Origin: Haliscomenobacter sp.
Lineage (GTDB): Bacteria; Bacteroidota; Bacteroidia; Chitinophagales; Saprospiraceae
Length of the DNA stretch: 64,000 bases
Reading direction: 5' to 3'
Assembly: GCF_016718685.1 (NCBI RefSeq)
Contig: NZ_JADKCX010000002.1
Span: 110,001 to 174,000, forward strand
Shown here: one piece after another, positions 40,879 through 49,821 of the stretch
How the letters are laid out: each line of letters opens with the position of its first letter
Numbering within the stretch: the first letter of the stretch is position 1
Notes under the pieces: model-generated
The model's database searches: none
What the model saw: the letters and a program-made list of their open reading frames with translations, nothing else
What the model was told of the DNA's origin: nothing
Position numbers and translations under genes: made by a program

Positions 40879-40957
40879 GCAGGAAGTGCGGGTGCTTTGA
40901 TTTGCGGGGCGAAGTTAGGTGAAAGCGGGGAGAAAAACTTATTTTCTTATTTTGTAC

Positions 40958-41139
40958 AAGTTTAGCACCTCGCCTTCGGCGATGCGCGGTAATAATTTTC
41001 AGCCACAAATGACACAAATTTTCACAAATTAAGGCACAAACTTGCGTTGTGCTGACAGGTTGTCCCAATTTGTGAAAATTTGTGTCATTTGTGGCTGAAT
41101 CTTTAAAAAACACTCCACCGCAGGTGGGGTGCTAAACTT
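40958..41139. repeat. nested inverted repeat element
   Basis: Inner arms at 40998-41030 and 41067-41099 are perfect 33-base inverted copies, each holding CACAAATGACACAAATTTTC or its complement. Outer arms AAGTTTAGCACC (40958-40969) and GGTGCTAAACTT (41128-41139) enclose them. The gap between the flippase start and the next gene stop (40879-41169) holds no gene apart from this element. Confidence 0.9.
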
Positions 41140-41169
41140 TTACCTTATTTTTATTATCTCAAGCATAGG

Positions 41170-41853
41170 CTAATCGTTTTCAGGAGTCTTTTCCACTCTC
41201 CCTCTCCGCACCGCCCGCAAAAATCCCCGTACCTCCCGCTCCGCCAAATACCGATGGTACACGTCTCCAAAAATGAGCAACAAAATCCCCAGCACAAAAA
41301 TCGAATTGCGTGAAGTTTCTACCGTTTTGGCGTGCATTTCGTAAAAAGGCCGAACGAGCAGCACTTCAACGGCAATCACGAGCGCCGTTAGGAGAAACAA
41401 AAACACCGCCGCCGCGTGGGCATTGCTGCGAATTTGGGGGTAATGGGTGCGCAGGCATTTTTTCATAAACAAAATAGCGCCCTGGTCTTCAGCGTCCATG
41501 CGCAGGAGTTCACCCAGCACGTGTTCGGCTTTTTGAAACTGCCGGGTATGGTAAAGCGAGGCCGCTTTGCGGAACAGCATTCTGCGGAAAAGATCTTCCC
41601 CCTTGTATTCCGAAATGTTGTTGAGAATCGAAGTTTCAATGACCACGTCTACCATGGTCAAGTGTTCCTTGTACGCGCCCACCTCAAAAAGCGCGGTGAC
41701 ATAGGCTACCAATACATCAAAGTATTCATCAAAATCCAGTTCCTGAATCGCTGCTTCATTTTCTTCAAAAAAACGGATGACCTCCTGGAAGGCATTTTCT
41801 TCCAGGGTGAGAAAGGAACGGTAGATTTTGGAATAATACCTTGGCTTAAACAT
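41170..41853 (-). CDS. membrane protein with helical repeat domain, unknown function
   Basis: I do not recognise this 227-residue protein. The first 150 residues are helical and TPR-like (YHTRQFQKAEHVLGELLRMD), followed by two spans (AAAVFLFLLTALVIAVEVLL and SIFVLGILLLIFGDVYH) and a basic tail (REVRGFLRAVRRGRVE). It lies 6 bases downstream of the cyclase stop on the same strand, so the two are probably one operon. Confidence 0.7.
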   Translation of the reverse strand: MFKPRYYSKIYRSFLTLEENAFQEVIRFFEENEAAIQELDFDEYFDVLVAYVTALFEVGAYKEHLTMVDVVIETSILNNISEYKGEDLFRRMLFRKAASLYHTRQFQKAEHVLGELLRMDAEDQGAILFMKKCLRTHYPQIRSNAHAAAVFLFLLTALVIAVEVLLVRPFYEMHAKTVETSRNSIFVLGILLLIFGDVYHRYLAEREVRGFLRAVRRGRVEKTPEND

Positions 41854-41859
41854 CGATTC

Positions 41860-42615
41860 TCATTTTATTGCATACAGTACAGGTTTGCTGGGGCTGACGT
41901 CTAGTTCCAATGAGGCAATTTGTAAGTTGAGTAGATAATCTCCATCCAAAATCCGGTCAGGCACATAAATCAACTCGGTTATCGTACAATTGTTGCGTGC
42001 ATTTTCCGGGTATTGCCAGAATGCCTTATGCCCCAATAAGGCACCACCATCTTCTTCCCGATCTACCGAGGGGAGGTCGAGTAACAAATGCTTTACCCCA
42101 CATTCCACCAAAAACTCCAACGCGTCATGGTGAATATATGGCGGATTGGCTCCAGAATAGTTGGTGTGCAGCTTCCAATCGTCATTGGGCAAAGTGCGCA
42201 ACACCAGAGCTTCCGGTTTATGCACAACAAAGCAAGGTTCAAGTTGTTGACGCAAAACTACCCGATCGCCATTTTCCATGCGTTGGGGCCAGATGCTGAT
42301 CAATTTCGCAAAAAAATGAAAGTGACGCAAGCATTGATTGATGGTATATTTTTCTTTGGCAATATGGCCCACACATTCGGTGTGAGTGCCATTGCCGTGG
42401 GGATTGATTTTGATGTTGAAAAAATTGACCGCACCGCCTTTGGACGTATCGCCAATGAAGCCAAATTCAGGAGCCTCTACTGGCCAAAATTCCGGAGGCG
42501 GGGCGTGAAAACAATTGGCATTTTGCGTGCCTGCACGAAGCGGCATGCTGATGTCGATGGGTGCGCCCAAATCGATTTGTCGGGCTTGCCCCGAAAATTG
42601 TACTGTTGCTTCCAT
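41860..42615 (-). CDS. cyclase family protein (kynurenine formamidase-like)
   Basis: This 251-residue protein belongs to the cyclase family (PF04199 type). The metal-binding signature is seen as NPHGNGTHTECVGH, and the second region GVKHLLLDLPSVDRE follows. Relatives hydrolyse N-formylkynurenine or similar amides with a metal ion. The substrate is not known here. The start at 42615 (MEATVQFSGQARQIDL) is chosen because it matches the domain start. It leads an operon with the TPR-like membrane gene. Confidence 0.82.
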   Translation of the reverse strand: MEATVQFSGQARQIDLGAPIDISMPLRAGTQNANCFHAPPPEFWPVEAPEFGFIGDTSKGGAVNFFNIKINPHGNGTHTECVGHIAKEKYTINQCLRHFHFFAKLISIWPQRMENGDRVVLRQQLEPCFVVHKPEALVLRTLPNDDWKLHTNYSGANPPYIHHDALEFLVECGVKHLLLDLPSVDREEDGGALLGHKAFWQYPENARNNCTITELIYVPDRILDGDYLLNLQIASLELDVSPSKPVLYAIK

Positions 42616-42769
42616 AGTGATCGTGCCTAAACCTCGAACAGACAAACCGTTCACAAGTTTTTTACAACGTTAAAAAAAATTTAATTATCAAAAGCTTGAT
42701 ATTGATTAACTTTTCGCCGTCGTTGAGAGCTTGAATTATTCGCGTATATTCAGAACAAACCCATTGGTC

Positions 42770-44191
42770 ATGGAATTTTTGAAAAACAGCCTGTTGATTT
42801 GTTTGTCGCTTCTGGTGTATGGTTGTGCGCAAGCGCAGCCCAAGGACATGGAGGAAAAAATGGCCTATGTAGAGCGGTATCGCCTCTTGGCCGTAGAAGA
42901 AATGGAGCGTACCGGGATTCCGGCCAGCATCAAACTTGGCCAGGGTTTGCTGGAGTCACGTTGGGGAACCAGCGATTTGGCGCGTTTGGCCAACAACCAC
43001 TTTGGCATCAAGTGTGGCAAGGACTGGAATGGTGAAGGCTATTATAAAGAAGACGACGACCTCAATGATAAAGGTGAACTCATCAAATCCTGCTTTCGGG
43101 TGTACGGCAGCGCCGAGCAGTGTTACCGCGACCATTCGGCATTTTTAATGAATCCGGCCAAAAAAGAACGTTACGGGCCCTTGTTCGAGCTGAAGCGCAC
43201 CGATTACCGGGCCTGGGCCGAAGGCCTCAAAAAAGGTGGATACGCCACCGACCCTGGCTACCCCACTAAATTGATCAAACTAATTGAAGACTTTGATCTT
43301 CACCGTTACGATGAAACCACCTATCAGGATTTGTTGTCAGAAATTGGCACCCTGCCAACCTTGACCCAACCCGATTCTCCAGATAAACCACTGCCCGTAC
43401 TAGTAGTAGGTGTCCCCCAGTCAACCAATGATGTGAAATACATTATTGCCGCAGCAGGGCAAACGGTGAAAGACATTGCTTCCAAACAATACGTATCGCC
43501 CAAGGCATTGATGAACCATAACCCTCACATCAGTGGCATGGAAGAACCGCTCAAAGCAGGAGTTCGGGTGTTTTTACAATCCAAACCCAAAGGCTGGCGC
43601 GGTCAGGAAACTTACCACAAAGTGCGCAAAGGCGAGCTGATGATCGACATTTCGGTATTGTACGCTATTGATCTGGACAAACTGTACATCCGCAACAAAA
43701 TGAGCCATGGCCAGGAACCTGCTGAAAATGCCCTGGTCAAAATCAGAGCTGGAAAAATTAAAAAACAACCCAAGCTACAGAGTGATCAGCCCAATAAAAA
43801 ACCAACCGCTTTGCCTACAGTGCCCAATCCGTCTTTGAGTAGTGCCCAACCCGCTGCTGATCCAGCTACGGGTACGGTAAGTACTAAACCAGCAAAACCA
43901 GGACCAGGAACAAACAGTAATTCCGATGTATCTGCCAGCAACAAACCGAATATACCAGTAGTCAGCGCCAGCAATAGCGACCCTTTTTCTACATCCAAAC
44001 CTTCCACCACCACTGCCAATACTGGAGGAAATATGACCAATCCCGTAGCGCCGCAGTATTATTTGATCATGGAAGGAGATACCTTGGAAATATTGGCCCA
44101 AAAATTTAAAACCTCAATAGCTGGCATCAAAAAATTGAACAACCTGACCAGCGACGAATGTAAAGTTGGTTCGCGGATTCGGGTAAAATAA
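42770..44191 (+). CDS. glucosaminidase with LysM repeats
   Basis: This 473-residue lipoprotein has signal MEFLKNSLLICLSLLVYGC, with Cys19 in a lipobox. Residues 30-170 are a glucosaminidase domain with the catalytic-type Glu62 (LGQGLLESRWGTSDLA) and NHFGIKCGKDW. The middle (from VKYIIAAAGQTVKDIA) and the region TYHKVRKGELMIDISV are LysM-like. A long Pro/Ser/Thr/Asn-rich linker precedes a clear C-terminal LysM (YYLIMEGDTLEILAQKF). It should bind and cut peptidoglycan between sugars at the outer-membrane side. The start is chosen by the lipobox. Confidence 0.9.
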   Translation: MEFLKNSLLICLSLLVYGCAQAQPKDMEEKMAYVERYRLLAVEEMERTGIPASIKLGQGLLESRWGTSDLARLANNHFGIKCGKDWNGEGYYKEDDDLNDKGELIKSCFRVYGSAEQCYRDHSAFLMNPAKKERYGPLFELKRTDYRAWAEGLKKGGYATDPGYPTKLIKLIEDFDLHRYDETTYQDLLSEIGTLPTLTQPDSPDKPLPVLVVGVPQSTNDVKYIIAAAGQTVKDIASKQYVSPKALMNHNPHISGMEEPLKAGVRVFLQSKPKGWRGQETYHKVRKGELMIDISVLYAIDLDKLYIRNKMSHGQEPAENALVKIRAGKIKKQPKLQSDQPNKKPTALPTVPNPSLSSAQPAADPATGTVSTKPAKPGPGTNSNSDVSASNKPNIPVVSASNSDPFSTSKPSTTTANTGGNMTNPVAPQYYLIMEGDTLEILAQKFKTSIAGIKKLNNLTSDECKVGSRIRVK

Positions 44192-44230
44192 CCAACCTAT
44201 ACACCAAAACACGGCTCTTTTGCATCAATT

Positions 44231-44393
44231 AAGGAACGGCAATTAAATATAAGGTACAGAATTGGCTCGGCAATTTTTTGATTTGGCAAGGCGCGAGGAA
44301 GGCGCATAGCTGGCCTACGCAACTGACAAGCAACGCAGCAAAATCAAAAAAGAACCCAGCCGAAATTTACCTTATATTTGATTTCCGTTCCTA
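44231..44393. repeat. long palindromic intergenic element
   Basis: Outer arms at 44232-44256 and 44368-44392 are inverted copies with 23 of 25 positions equal. Inside, TTTTTTGATTT (44275-44285) pairs with AAATCAAAAAA (44341-44351), and the core holds GCGCATAG-CTGGC-CTACGC. The whole folds into one long imperfect hairpin. It fills most of the 44192-44410 gap. Confidence 0.9.
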
Positions 44394-44410
44394 AGCTAAA
44401 CCATGGCTTT

Positions 44411-45620
44411 ATGATGTGGAAAATAAGACGCTGTATTTTGGTACTGGTTTTATGTGGGTTTAATTTTTGGGGTTTTGCGCAGGTACAATCCAATGCTGGA
44501 TCAGTGGAGCCCGTCCAGTTTTTGACTGAAACCAGGTTTGAGTTTCAACAAAATCACATCTACCTCAAGGCGCGTATCAACGGCGTTGAAGGGAAATTCA
44601 TCTTTGACAATGGCTTTACAGTAACCGGACTAGACGATGATTTTGCCGCCCGTTGTGGTATCCAAACCAGTGCTGACTCCAGTATTACCCTGGCTGACGC
44701 CAACGAAACCGAAGCCCAAGGACGCATCGGCACGGCCCAGGATTTGCAAATTGAAGACATCCATTTTAAAAATACCCGCATTGCCATCATTGATACCGAT
44801 GGGTTACCTTCTTGCCACCAGGTGGATGGTTTTATCGGAAGTTCCGTCATCAACAAAGCCAATTGGAAGATTGATTTTGATGAAAAAATACTCCGGTTTT
44901 CTTCTCGACCATTCATTGATCAGGGCTTGCGTTGTGCTTATGCCGTTAGCCGTAGCAACCGGCATTTTTATTGAATTCCGCTACGAAGGGGTTCCTTTTT
45001 GGGTACACATTGATTTGGGTTCCAGTGGAGAGTTGGAACTCAATAAAGAAGCTTTTACCCCCATTTTTGCTGGCTTGCAAGCCCAGATGAATGTGGGGGT
45101 TTCCAGTTTGGCGCTGTTTGGGTTAAATGCGGTGGATACTTTTTACACCCTCAATCGCCCCTTTAAATTTGGGTACGGGAAATATTTGATCCCAACATCT
45201 CCGCGTATTGAGCTGCAACAGGAAGTGGAATACGCTCGTTTAGGGCTTGGATATCTTTATCAGTACAACCTGATCATCAACTCGGATGCACACGAGTACA
45301 TCCTTACACCGAATAAGCTGCCGCGCATTACTCGCGAGGAGAAAGACTATGGGGTCGTGTTTTATCCGGTAGACGGGGTACACCGCATCGTCAGGCTGAG
45401 TGCTTGTGAAAATGTGTTCAAATACAGCTTCACCCTTGGTGAGGTCATTGAAAAAGTAGATGGCCAGGCTGTGGAAACGCTCGGTGATTGGTGCGCCATC
45501 AAAACTTATGTACGGGCCAAAGCCGACAAAGGGGAGGCGCTCCGCCTCAAAATCCGGGGGCGTAAGGAAGAATGTATCCTACAGGCGGATTTTAGCCCGG
45601 CGCGCAGCATTATCCGGTAA
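44411..45620 (+). pseudogene. retropepsin-like protease with PDZ domain, one frameshift
   Basis: The joined product of about 400 residues has a signal sequence (MWKIRRCILVLVLCGFNFWG), two retropepsin-like halves and a C-terminal PDZ domain. The first half shows GKFIFDNGFTVTGLDDDFAA with DNG in place of the usual DTG or DSG, and GFIGSSVIN. The second half has FWVHIDLGSSGELEL. The PDZ part is FTLGEVIEKVDGQAVETLGD. The frame breaks near 44940-44960. Starts at 44411 or 44414 fit; the region before lies in the palindromic repeat. It is likely periplasmic. The altered first motif may mean loss of activity or a dimer-dependent site. Confidence 0.78.
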
Positions 45621-45625
45621 TATTT

Positions 45626-45633
45626 TATTTTTG
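45626..45633 (+). promoter_or_regulatory. -7 element for pgeF
   Basis: TATTTTTG is an exact TAnnTTTG match 16 bases before the pgeF start codon. No clear -33 element is present. Confidence 0.4.
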
Positions 45634-45649
45634 GGAAATTTTCCCGACA

Positions 45650-46411
45650 ATGATTGTTACCGCTAAATCTTCTTTCCTGAAACCCCAGATATTTGCTTCC
45701 ATTCCAAATTTGATTGCTGCCGAGAGCACCCGTCACGGAGGCGTGAGTCAAGGAGCCTATGCTTCGCTGAATGTGGGTATTTCCACCGAGGATGATCCTG
45801 CTGCAGTAGAAGAAAACCGTCGAATTTTTTTCAACAGCCTGGGCTTGGAGTCCAAGCAGATCGCCAGTGCCTATCAGGTACACGGCGCTGAAATCCTCAA
45901 AGTGGAAACTCCCGGCCGAGCTGAAGGCTATGATGCCTTGATCAGCAATGTACCTCATGTTTTTTTGACGGTCACCATCGCCGACTGTACTCCTATCCTG
46001 ATTGCCGATCCACACACAAGAGCGGTTGCGGCCATCCATGCGGGCTGGCGGGGTACGGTGGCCGGAATTGTGCGGAAAACTATGCTTCGTTTGCAGGAGG
46101 AATACCGGGTTCAACCCGAAAATTGTGTTGCCTACATCGGCACTTGCATTGACGAGTGTTCATTTGAAGTGAATGCCGATGTGGCTGACCATTTTGGTGG
46201 GGCTTATAAACGCTGGGATGAAGCATTACAGAAATACTTTGTCGACCTAAAAGCAGCCAATCGGGCTCAGCTTTTGCAAACCGGCATCCCGGCCGCACAA
46301 ATTGAAGTCTCGCCCTATTCTACAGTGCTGCACAATGCCGATTTTTTTTCCTACCGCCAAGAAAAAGGCATTACCGGACGGATGTTGAACTTGATTGGGT
46401 TTGCCAAATAA
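45650..46411 (+). CDS. pgeF: peptidoglycan editing factor / purine nucleoside phosphorylase-like (YfiH, LACC1 family)
   Basis: This 253-residue protein belongs to the YfiH/YlmD family, some of which act on adenosine or guanosine and were once called polyphenol oxidases; others help remove wrong residues from peptidoglycan precursors. The zinc ligands are His78 (AYQVHGAE), Cys113 (IADCTPILI) and His130 (AAIHAGWRGT). The cysteine motif that usually reads IGPCIG reads IGTCIDECSFEV here. The start MIVTAKSSFLKP fits the family. It ends just before the converging GT2 gene. Confidence 0.9.
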   Translation: MIVTAKSSFLKPQIFASIPNLIAAESTRHGGVSQGAYASLNVGISTEDDPAAVEENRRIFFNSLGLESKQIASAYQVHGAEILKVETPGRAEGYDALISNVPHVFLTVTIADCTPILIADPHTRAVAAIHAGWRGTVAGIVRKTMLRLQEEYRVQPENCVAYIGTCIDECSFEVNADVADHFGGAYKRWDEALQKYFVDLKAANRAQLLQTGIPAAQIEVSPYSTVLHNADFFSYRQEKGITGRMLNLIGFAK

Positions 46412-46420
46412 ATCAAAAAA

Positions 46421-47578
46421 TTAACTGACCCTGCGCCCTTTCCAGGAGTATTTTTTCTGCACATTGGCCCAAAAACCTACGCTGGCGATGTAAAAAATGT
46501 GCAGCAATTGGGCGGGCCAAAAAATGCGCAGCAAGTCTTGTCGGTGGAAAAAAAGTGTTCCAGCGCGTAGCAGTTGGTCATCCGCCCATATTTTACATGC
46601 CCATTGGATCAATAGGCTAATACCTAGAACCACGGGTGCTAAAGGAAGAAAAATCAGGTGTAGTAAGATGCTCCAACAAAGCACAAATACCAGCCCCAGC
46701 ACCGCCGTGATGCGCCATTCCTGATAAGCCGCATTTTTGGTACCCCAACGCAGGCGTTGCTGAAAAAACGAGCGCCAATCGGGCATTGCCAAAGTATACA
46801 CCGTAGCGGCGAAAGATTTGAGGTACAAGACCTGTCCTGGGTACTGTTTTTCAATTTTGTGCATCAACAAAAGGTCATCGCCGGAAGCTAGGTGATCGAT
46901 TCCACTGAATCCTCCCACCGTGGCAAAAGCGCTGCGCGTATAAGCCAGATTGGCACCATTGCCCATCCGCATTTTGCCAGAACGCAAGCCCGCCCCACTG
47001 AGCAACATCATGCCAATAAAGTCAAGAGATTGAAAGCGCTCCAAGAGATTTTTTTCCCGATGAAAATTAACGGGCCCAGCAATCATTTGCACGGAGTGAT
47101 CCTGATAAAAGGAGACCATACTGGCCAACCAATCGACACCCATTTGGCAATCCGCATCGGTACACACAATCAGCTCTCCGGTGGCCTGAGCAATCGCGGT
47201 GCTGAGTCCGTGTTTTTTGAACGCCAATCCATTGGGTATGGGGTAGTCGGCCAATTGAATCAAGCAGATTCGGGGATCATTGGTGGCTAAAACGATTGTA
47301 GCAGTGGCATCTTCGGAGTGATCGTCCACCACAATGACTTCCATTAATGTTTCGGGATAATTTTGGGACAAAATGCTGCGCAAACAGTGTCCAAGATTGG
47401 CAGCTTCATTGCGGGCGGGAACAATGATGGATACCCTTGTACGAGGCTCGAAATCAGCAGGAATTTTCCAGGTAGGAATTTGATTCCAGTGCCACAAAAA
47501 GTAACGAATGAGGAGGCAATAGGCAATACCCAAAAAAAGTGCAAGGGGTAAAACAAGCACCAAAACCTCCTCACTCAT
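46421..47578 (-). CDS. family 2 glycosyltransferase with membrane spans
   Basis: This 385-residue protein is a GT2 glycosyltransferase. An N-terminal span (VLVLVLPLALFLGIAYCLLI) leads to the catalytic part with VSIIVPARNEAANL, VIVVDDHSEDATA, IVCTDADCQMG and the acceptor motif QQRLRWG. Three or four spans close the protein (VLGLVFVLCWSILLHLIFL, VVLGISLLIQWACK). It uses a nucleotide sugar to extend a glycan at the inner membrane; the product is not known. It converges with pgeF with a gap of only 9 bases. Confidence 0.92.
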   Translation of the reverse strand: MSEEVLVLVLPLALFLGIAYCLLIRYFLWHWNQIPTWKIPADFEPRTRVSIIVPARNEAANLGHCLRSILSQNYPETLMEVIVVDDHSEDATATIVLATNDPRICLIQLADYPIPNGLAFKKHGLSTAIAQATGELIVCTDADCQMGVDWLASMVSFYQDHSVQMIAGPVNFHREKNLLERFQSLDFIGMMLLSGAGLRSGKMRMGNGANLAYTRSAFATVGGFSGIDHLASGDDLLLMHKIEKQYPGQVLYLKSFAATVYTLAMPDWRSFFQQRLRWGTKNAAYQEWRITAVLGLVFVLCWSILLHLIFLPLAPVVLGISLLIQWACKIWADDQLLRAGTLFFHRQDLLRIFWPAQLLHIFYIASVGFWANVQKKYSWKGRRVS

Positions 47579-47614
47579 TCAGTTCTGTTTGTGGGCAATA
47601 CTTGAACGATGCGT

Positions 47615-48058
47615 TTACCGCACTAAATCATCGTCATTGATCGATTTTTCCTCCCGGCGGGTTTGACGGGGTGGGAAATCAGTTTCGAGTTCTTCATACT
47701 CTACCAGGTCTCCGTCGCGGCGGCGCTCATATTCGGATTTGACTTTTTTCACCTGTTTTTTCAACAAGGCTCTGGCCAAAAAATAAGCACTCAATACCGG
47801 AAAACCGATGACAGACAAGATACCTACGATCACTCCGGCAATATTATCGCGGCGGAAAATATCGCGAATCCACTTGAAATAATCAGTCACTACCCGGTGA
47901 TCGATGATCAAGGCGGCAATGAGCATGAGTGGAGATAAATAATACATTAAGGTAAAGACGAAGCGGGCCAACATAAATAGGCCAACTAAAAATACGACGA
48001 TTACTGCGACACCGACAATGGCTTTCCATGGGTTGTCGCTTTTATTGCTTTGGCTCAT
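47615..48058 (-). CDS. small membrane protein of unknown function
   Basis: I do not recognise this 147-residue protein. The start MSQSNKSDNPWKAIVGVAVI at 48058 is chosen because the frame upstream has no protein-like character. Three or so hydrophobic spans are seen (VVFLVGLFMLARFVF, YYLSPLMLIAALIID and VIVGILSVIGFPVLSAYFLA), then a charged, arginine/lysine/aspartate-rich tail of about 45 residues ending SINDDDLVR. An exact -7 element lies just upstream. Confidence 0.7.
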   Translation of the reverse strand: MSQSNKSDNPWKAIVGVAVIVVFLVGLFMLARFVFTLMYYLSPLMLIAALIIDHRVVTDYFKWIRDIFRRDNIAGVIVGILSVIGFPVLSAYFLARALLKKQVKKVKSEYERRRDGDLVEYEELETDFPPRQTRREEKSINDDDLVR

Positions 48059-48081
48059 GGTTGAAATTTTCATCCAATTTA

Positions 48082-48089
48082 CAAAAATA
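48082..48089 (-). promoter_or_regulatory. -7 element for the 48.0 kb membrane protein
   Basis: On the minus strand this reads TATTTTTG, an exact TAnnTTTG match 24-31 bases before the start codon. No clear -33 element is visible. Confidence 0.35.
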
Positions 48090-48184
48090 AGCCATGTACT
48101 ACTGTTTTTTTGGATGATTGAAGAAGCAAAATCTACGAAATGGCCAATATTGAACCAGCACTTATACCCCACGTGGGGTATAGC

Positions 48185-48784
48185 TTATAAGGAGAGGGAA
48201 AGCTGCTCTGGCAAAAGCCGGAAAGAGCGCCGGTGGTGTGGGGTCACGCCATGGTGGCGCAAGGCCTCCCGGTGTGCTTTGGTAGGATACCCTTTATTGT
48301 TGCTCCAGCCGTATTGGGGATGGCTATCTGCCAGTTCGGCCATGTAGTCATCGCGGTAAGTTTTGGCCAAAATGGAAGCGGCCGCGATCGACATATAGAT
48401 GCCATCGCCTTTGATGATACAGCGGTGTTCGATGTTTCCGTAAGGGGTGAATCGATTGCCATCGACTAGGATAAGTTCTGGTGTAGTTTCAAGCTTATCC
48501 AGTGCACGGTGCATGGCCAAAAAGGAAGCGTTCAAAATATTCACCCGATCAATTTCGGCGGGATCTACTTGTGCAACAGCCCAACTGCTGGCTGAAGCTT
48601 TGATGATGCAACGCAATTCCAATCGCTGTTGCTCGGTGAGCTGCTTGGAGTCGTTCAGCAGCGGATGGCGGAAATCTTTTGGCAGGATGACCGCCGCCGC
48701 AAATACGGGCCCAGCCAAACACCCGCGACCTGCCTCGTCACAGCCTGCTTCTATCAAATGAGGGTCAAGATAGGGCGATAGCAT
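48185..48784 (-). CDS. rnhB: ribonuclease HII
   Basis: This 199-residue enzyme cuts RNA in RNA-DNA hybrids, including single ribonucleotides in DNA. The signature GCDEAGRGCLAGPV supplies Asp16 and Glu17, the third acidic residue is in LILVDGNRF, and IYMSIAAASILAKTYRD is the fourth conserved segment; the C-terminal GYPTKAHREALRHHG is typical of the family. Length is normal. It sits alone between genes on the same strand. Confidence 0.95.
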   Translation of the reverse strand: MLSPYLDPHLIEAGCDEAGRGCLAGPVFAAAVILPKDFRHPLLNDSKQLTEQQRLELRCIIKASASSWAVAQVDPAEIDRVNILNASFLAMHRALDKLETTPELILVDGNRFTPYGNIEHRCIIKGDGIYMSIAAASILAKTYRDDYMAELADSHPQYGWSNNKGYPTKAHREALRHHGVTPHHRRSFRLLPEQLSLSL

Positions 48785-48889
48785 GGTGGATTGATTTGGT
48801 TGGTGTTGGAAACAGGCATTTTTTTACATACAATGTCCTATAAAACTTTAAAAATAGAATAATATTTTTTTCATAAAGTAAAAACCTTG

Positions 48890-49678
48890 TCAGGAACAAT
48901 CCCAATTGTATAAAACCCGATCGAAACGCAGGTTTTTTAAGTCCTCTGGATAAATAAAAAAATTGGCAATGCCCATGTCTCCCCACATGCTCTCGATGTC
49001 ACTGTCCGAATCCAGTTGAAACAGGAGTAGCATTGGTTTTGCTGCATTGCGTGGATCATATTGGGTGAAAAAAGCATAACCGCCCAATTTATGACCGCTT
49101 GATTTTGAACCCAATTCGTAAAAGAAATCCATAAGTTCATCTTTTTCGTCTCCAAATTGGGTCAAAAAAACTTCTGGATACACCATGTCAAATTGATAAT
49201 CGGGGGGGCCTAACCATTCTGCTTCCAAACTAAAATCCAGGGCAAAAGTAGCCCCCGGTGGAATCGGGGTATCTTCGTGAAAATCTGGCAGAAAAGCAAA
49301 ATCACTTTCGAGATTTTCGGCACTTAGCAAAGGATCGGAATGGTAAACCACCCGGTAGTTTTCATTGTCGCCAGGAGCATCAAAATTCAGCCCATAAGTA
49401 TCGTCGTTGAGGATGAAAAACTGGAGAATTCCTTTTTCAGGAAAACCTTCCAATCTCGGGGTTTCGGCGAAATTGAATTGAGCCAAAAAAAACAGGGGCT
49501 TGCCTGCCGAATTTTGGGGGTAATCGGAGTCTTTGGGCCAATAGGGCTTTCCCCCAATTTTACTTTGCCACAGGTGTACCGGAGGCGTAGCCTTTGGGTG
49601 GATGCGTATGGTAGATTGTTGGGTAGCCTGTACTTTTTCCTGAAATGGTTCTAGGATTTTGGGCAATTGAAGTAGCAT
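48890..49678 (-). CDS. DUF1963 (YwqG-like) protein
   Basis: This 262-residue soluble protein belongs to the DUF1963/YwqG family. Typical parts are SKIGGKPYWPKDSDYP near residue 40, LFFLAQFNFAETPRL, GILQFFILNDDTYGL, KLGGYAFFTQYDPR and a C-terminal aspartate-rich LDSDSDIESMWGDMGIANFF. The family has no established function. No operon partner is evident; rnhB ends about 100 bases beyond. Confidence 0.88.
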   Translation of the reverse strand: MLLQLPKILEPFQEKVQATQQSTIRIHPKATPPVHLWQSKIGGKPYWPKDSDYPQNSAGKPLFFLAQFNFAETPRLEGFPEKGILQFFILNDDTYGLNFDAPGDNENYRVVYHSDPLLSAENLESDFAFLPDFHEDTPIPPGATFALDFSLEAEWLGPPDYQFDMVYPEVFLTQFGDEKDELMDFFYELGSKSSGHKLGGYAFFTQYDPRNAAKPMLLLFQLDSDSDIESMWGDMGIANFFIYPEDLKNLRFDRVLYNWDCS

Positions 49679-49821
49679 AAAACACTTGATTTTTTTCGGT
49701 AGTAAAGATATAAAGTCACCTTGAAAACGAAAGTGAAGGTTGGAAATTTAGTCAAAATGATGTTGGAATAGTTGAACCAAAGTAGTGGTTTTTAGTTACA
49801 AGAGGGTTTTAAACTGCTGTT

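Noticed and set aside
40958..41139. Possible CRISPR array
   Set aside because: The repeats are inverted, there are only two copies, and there are no spacers or cas genes.
44231..44393. Plain terminator of the glucosaminidase gene
   Set aside because: It is far longer than a terminator and has nested arms; it may still end transcripts as a side effect.
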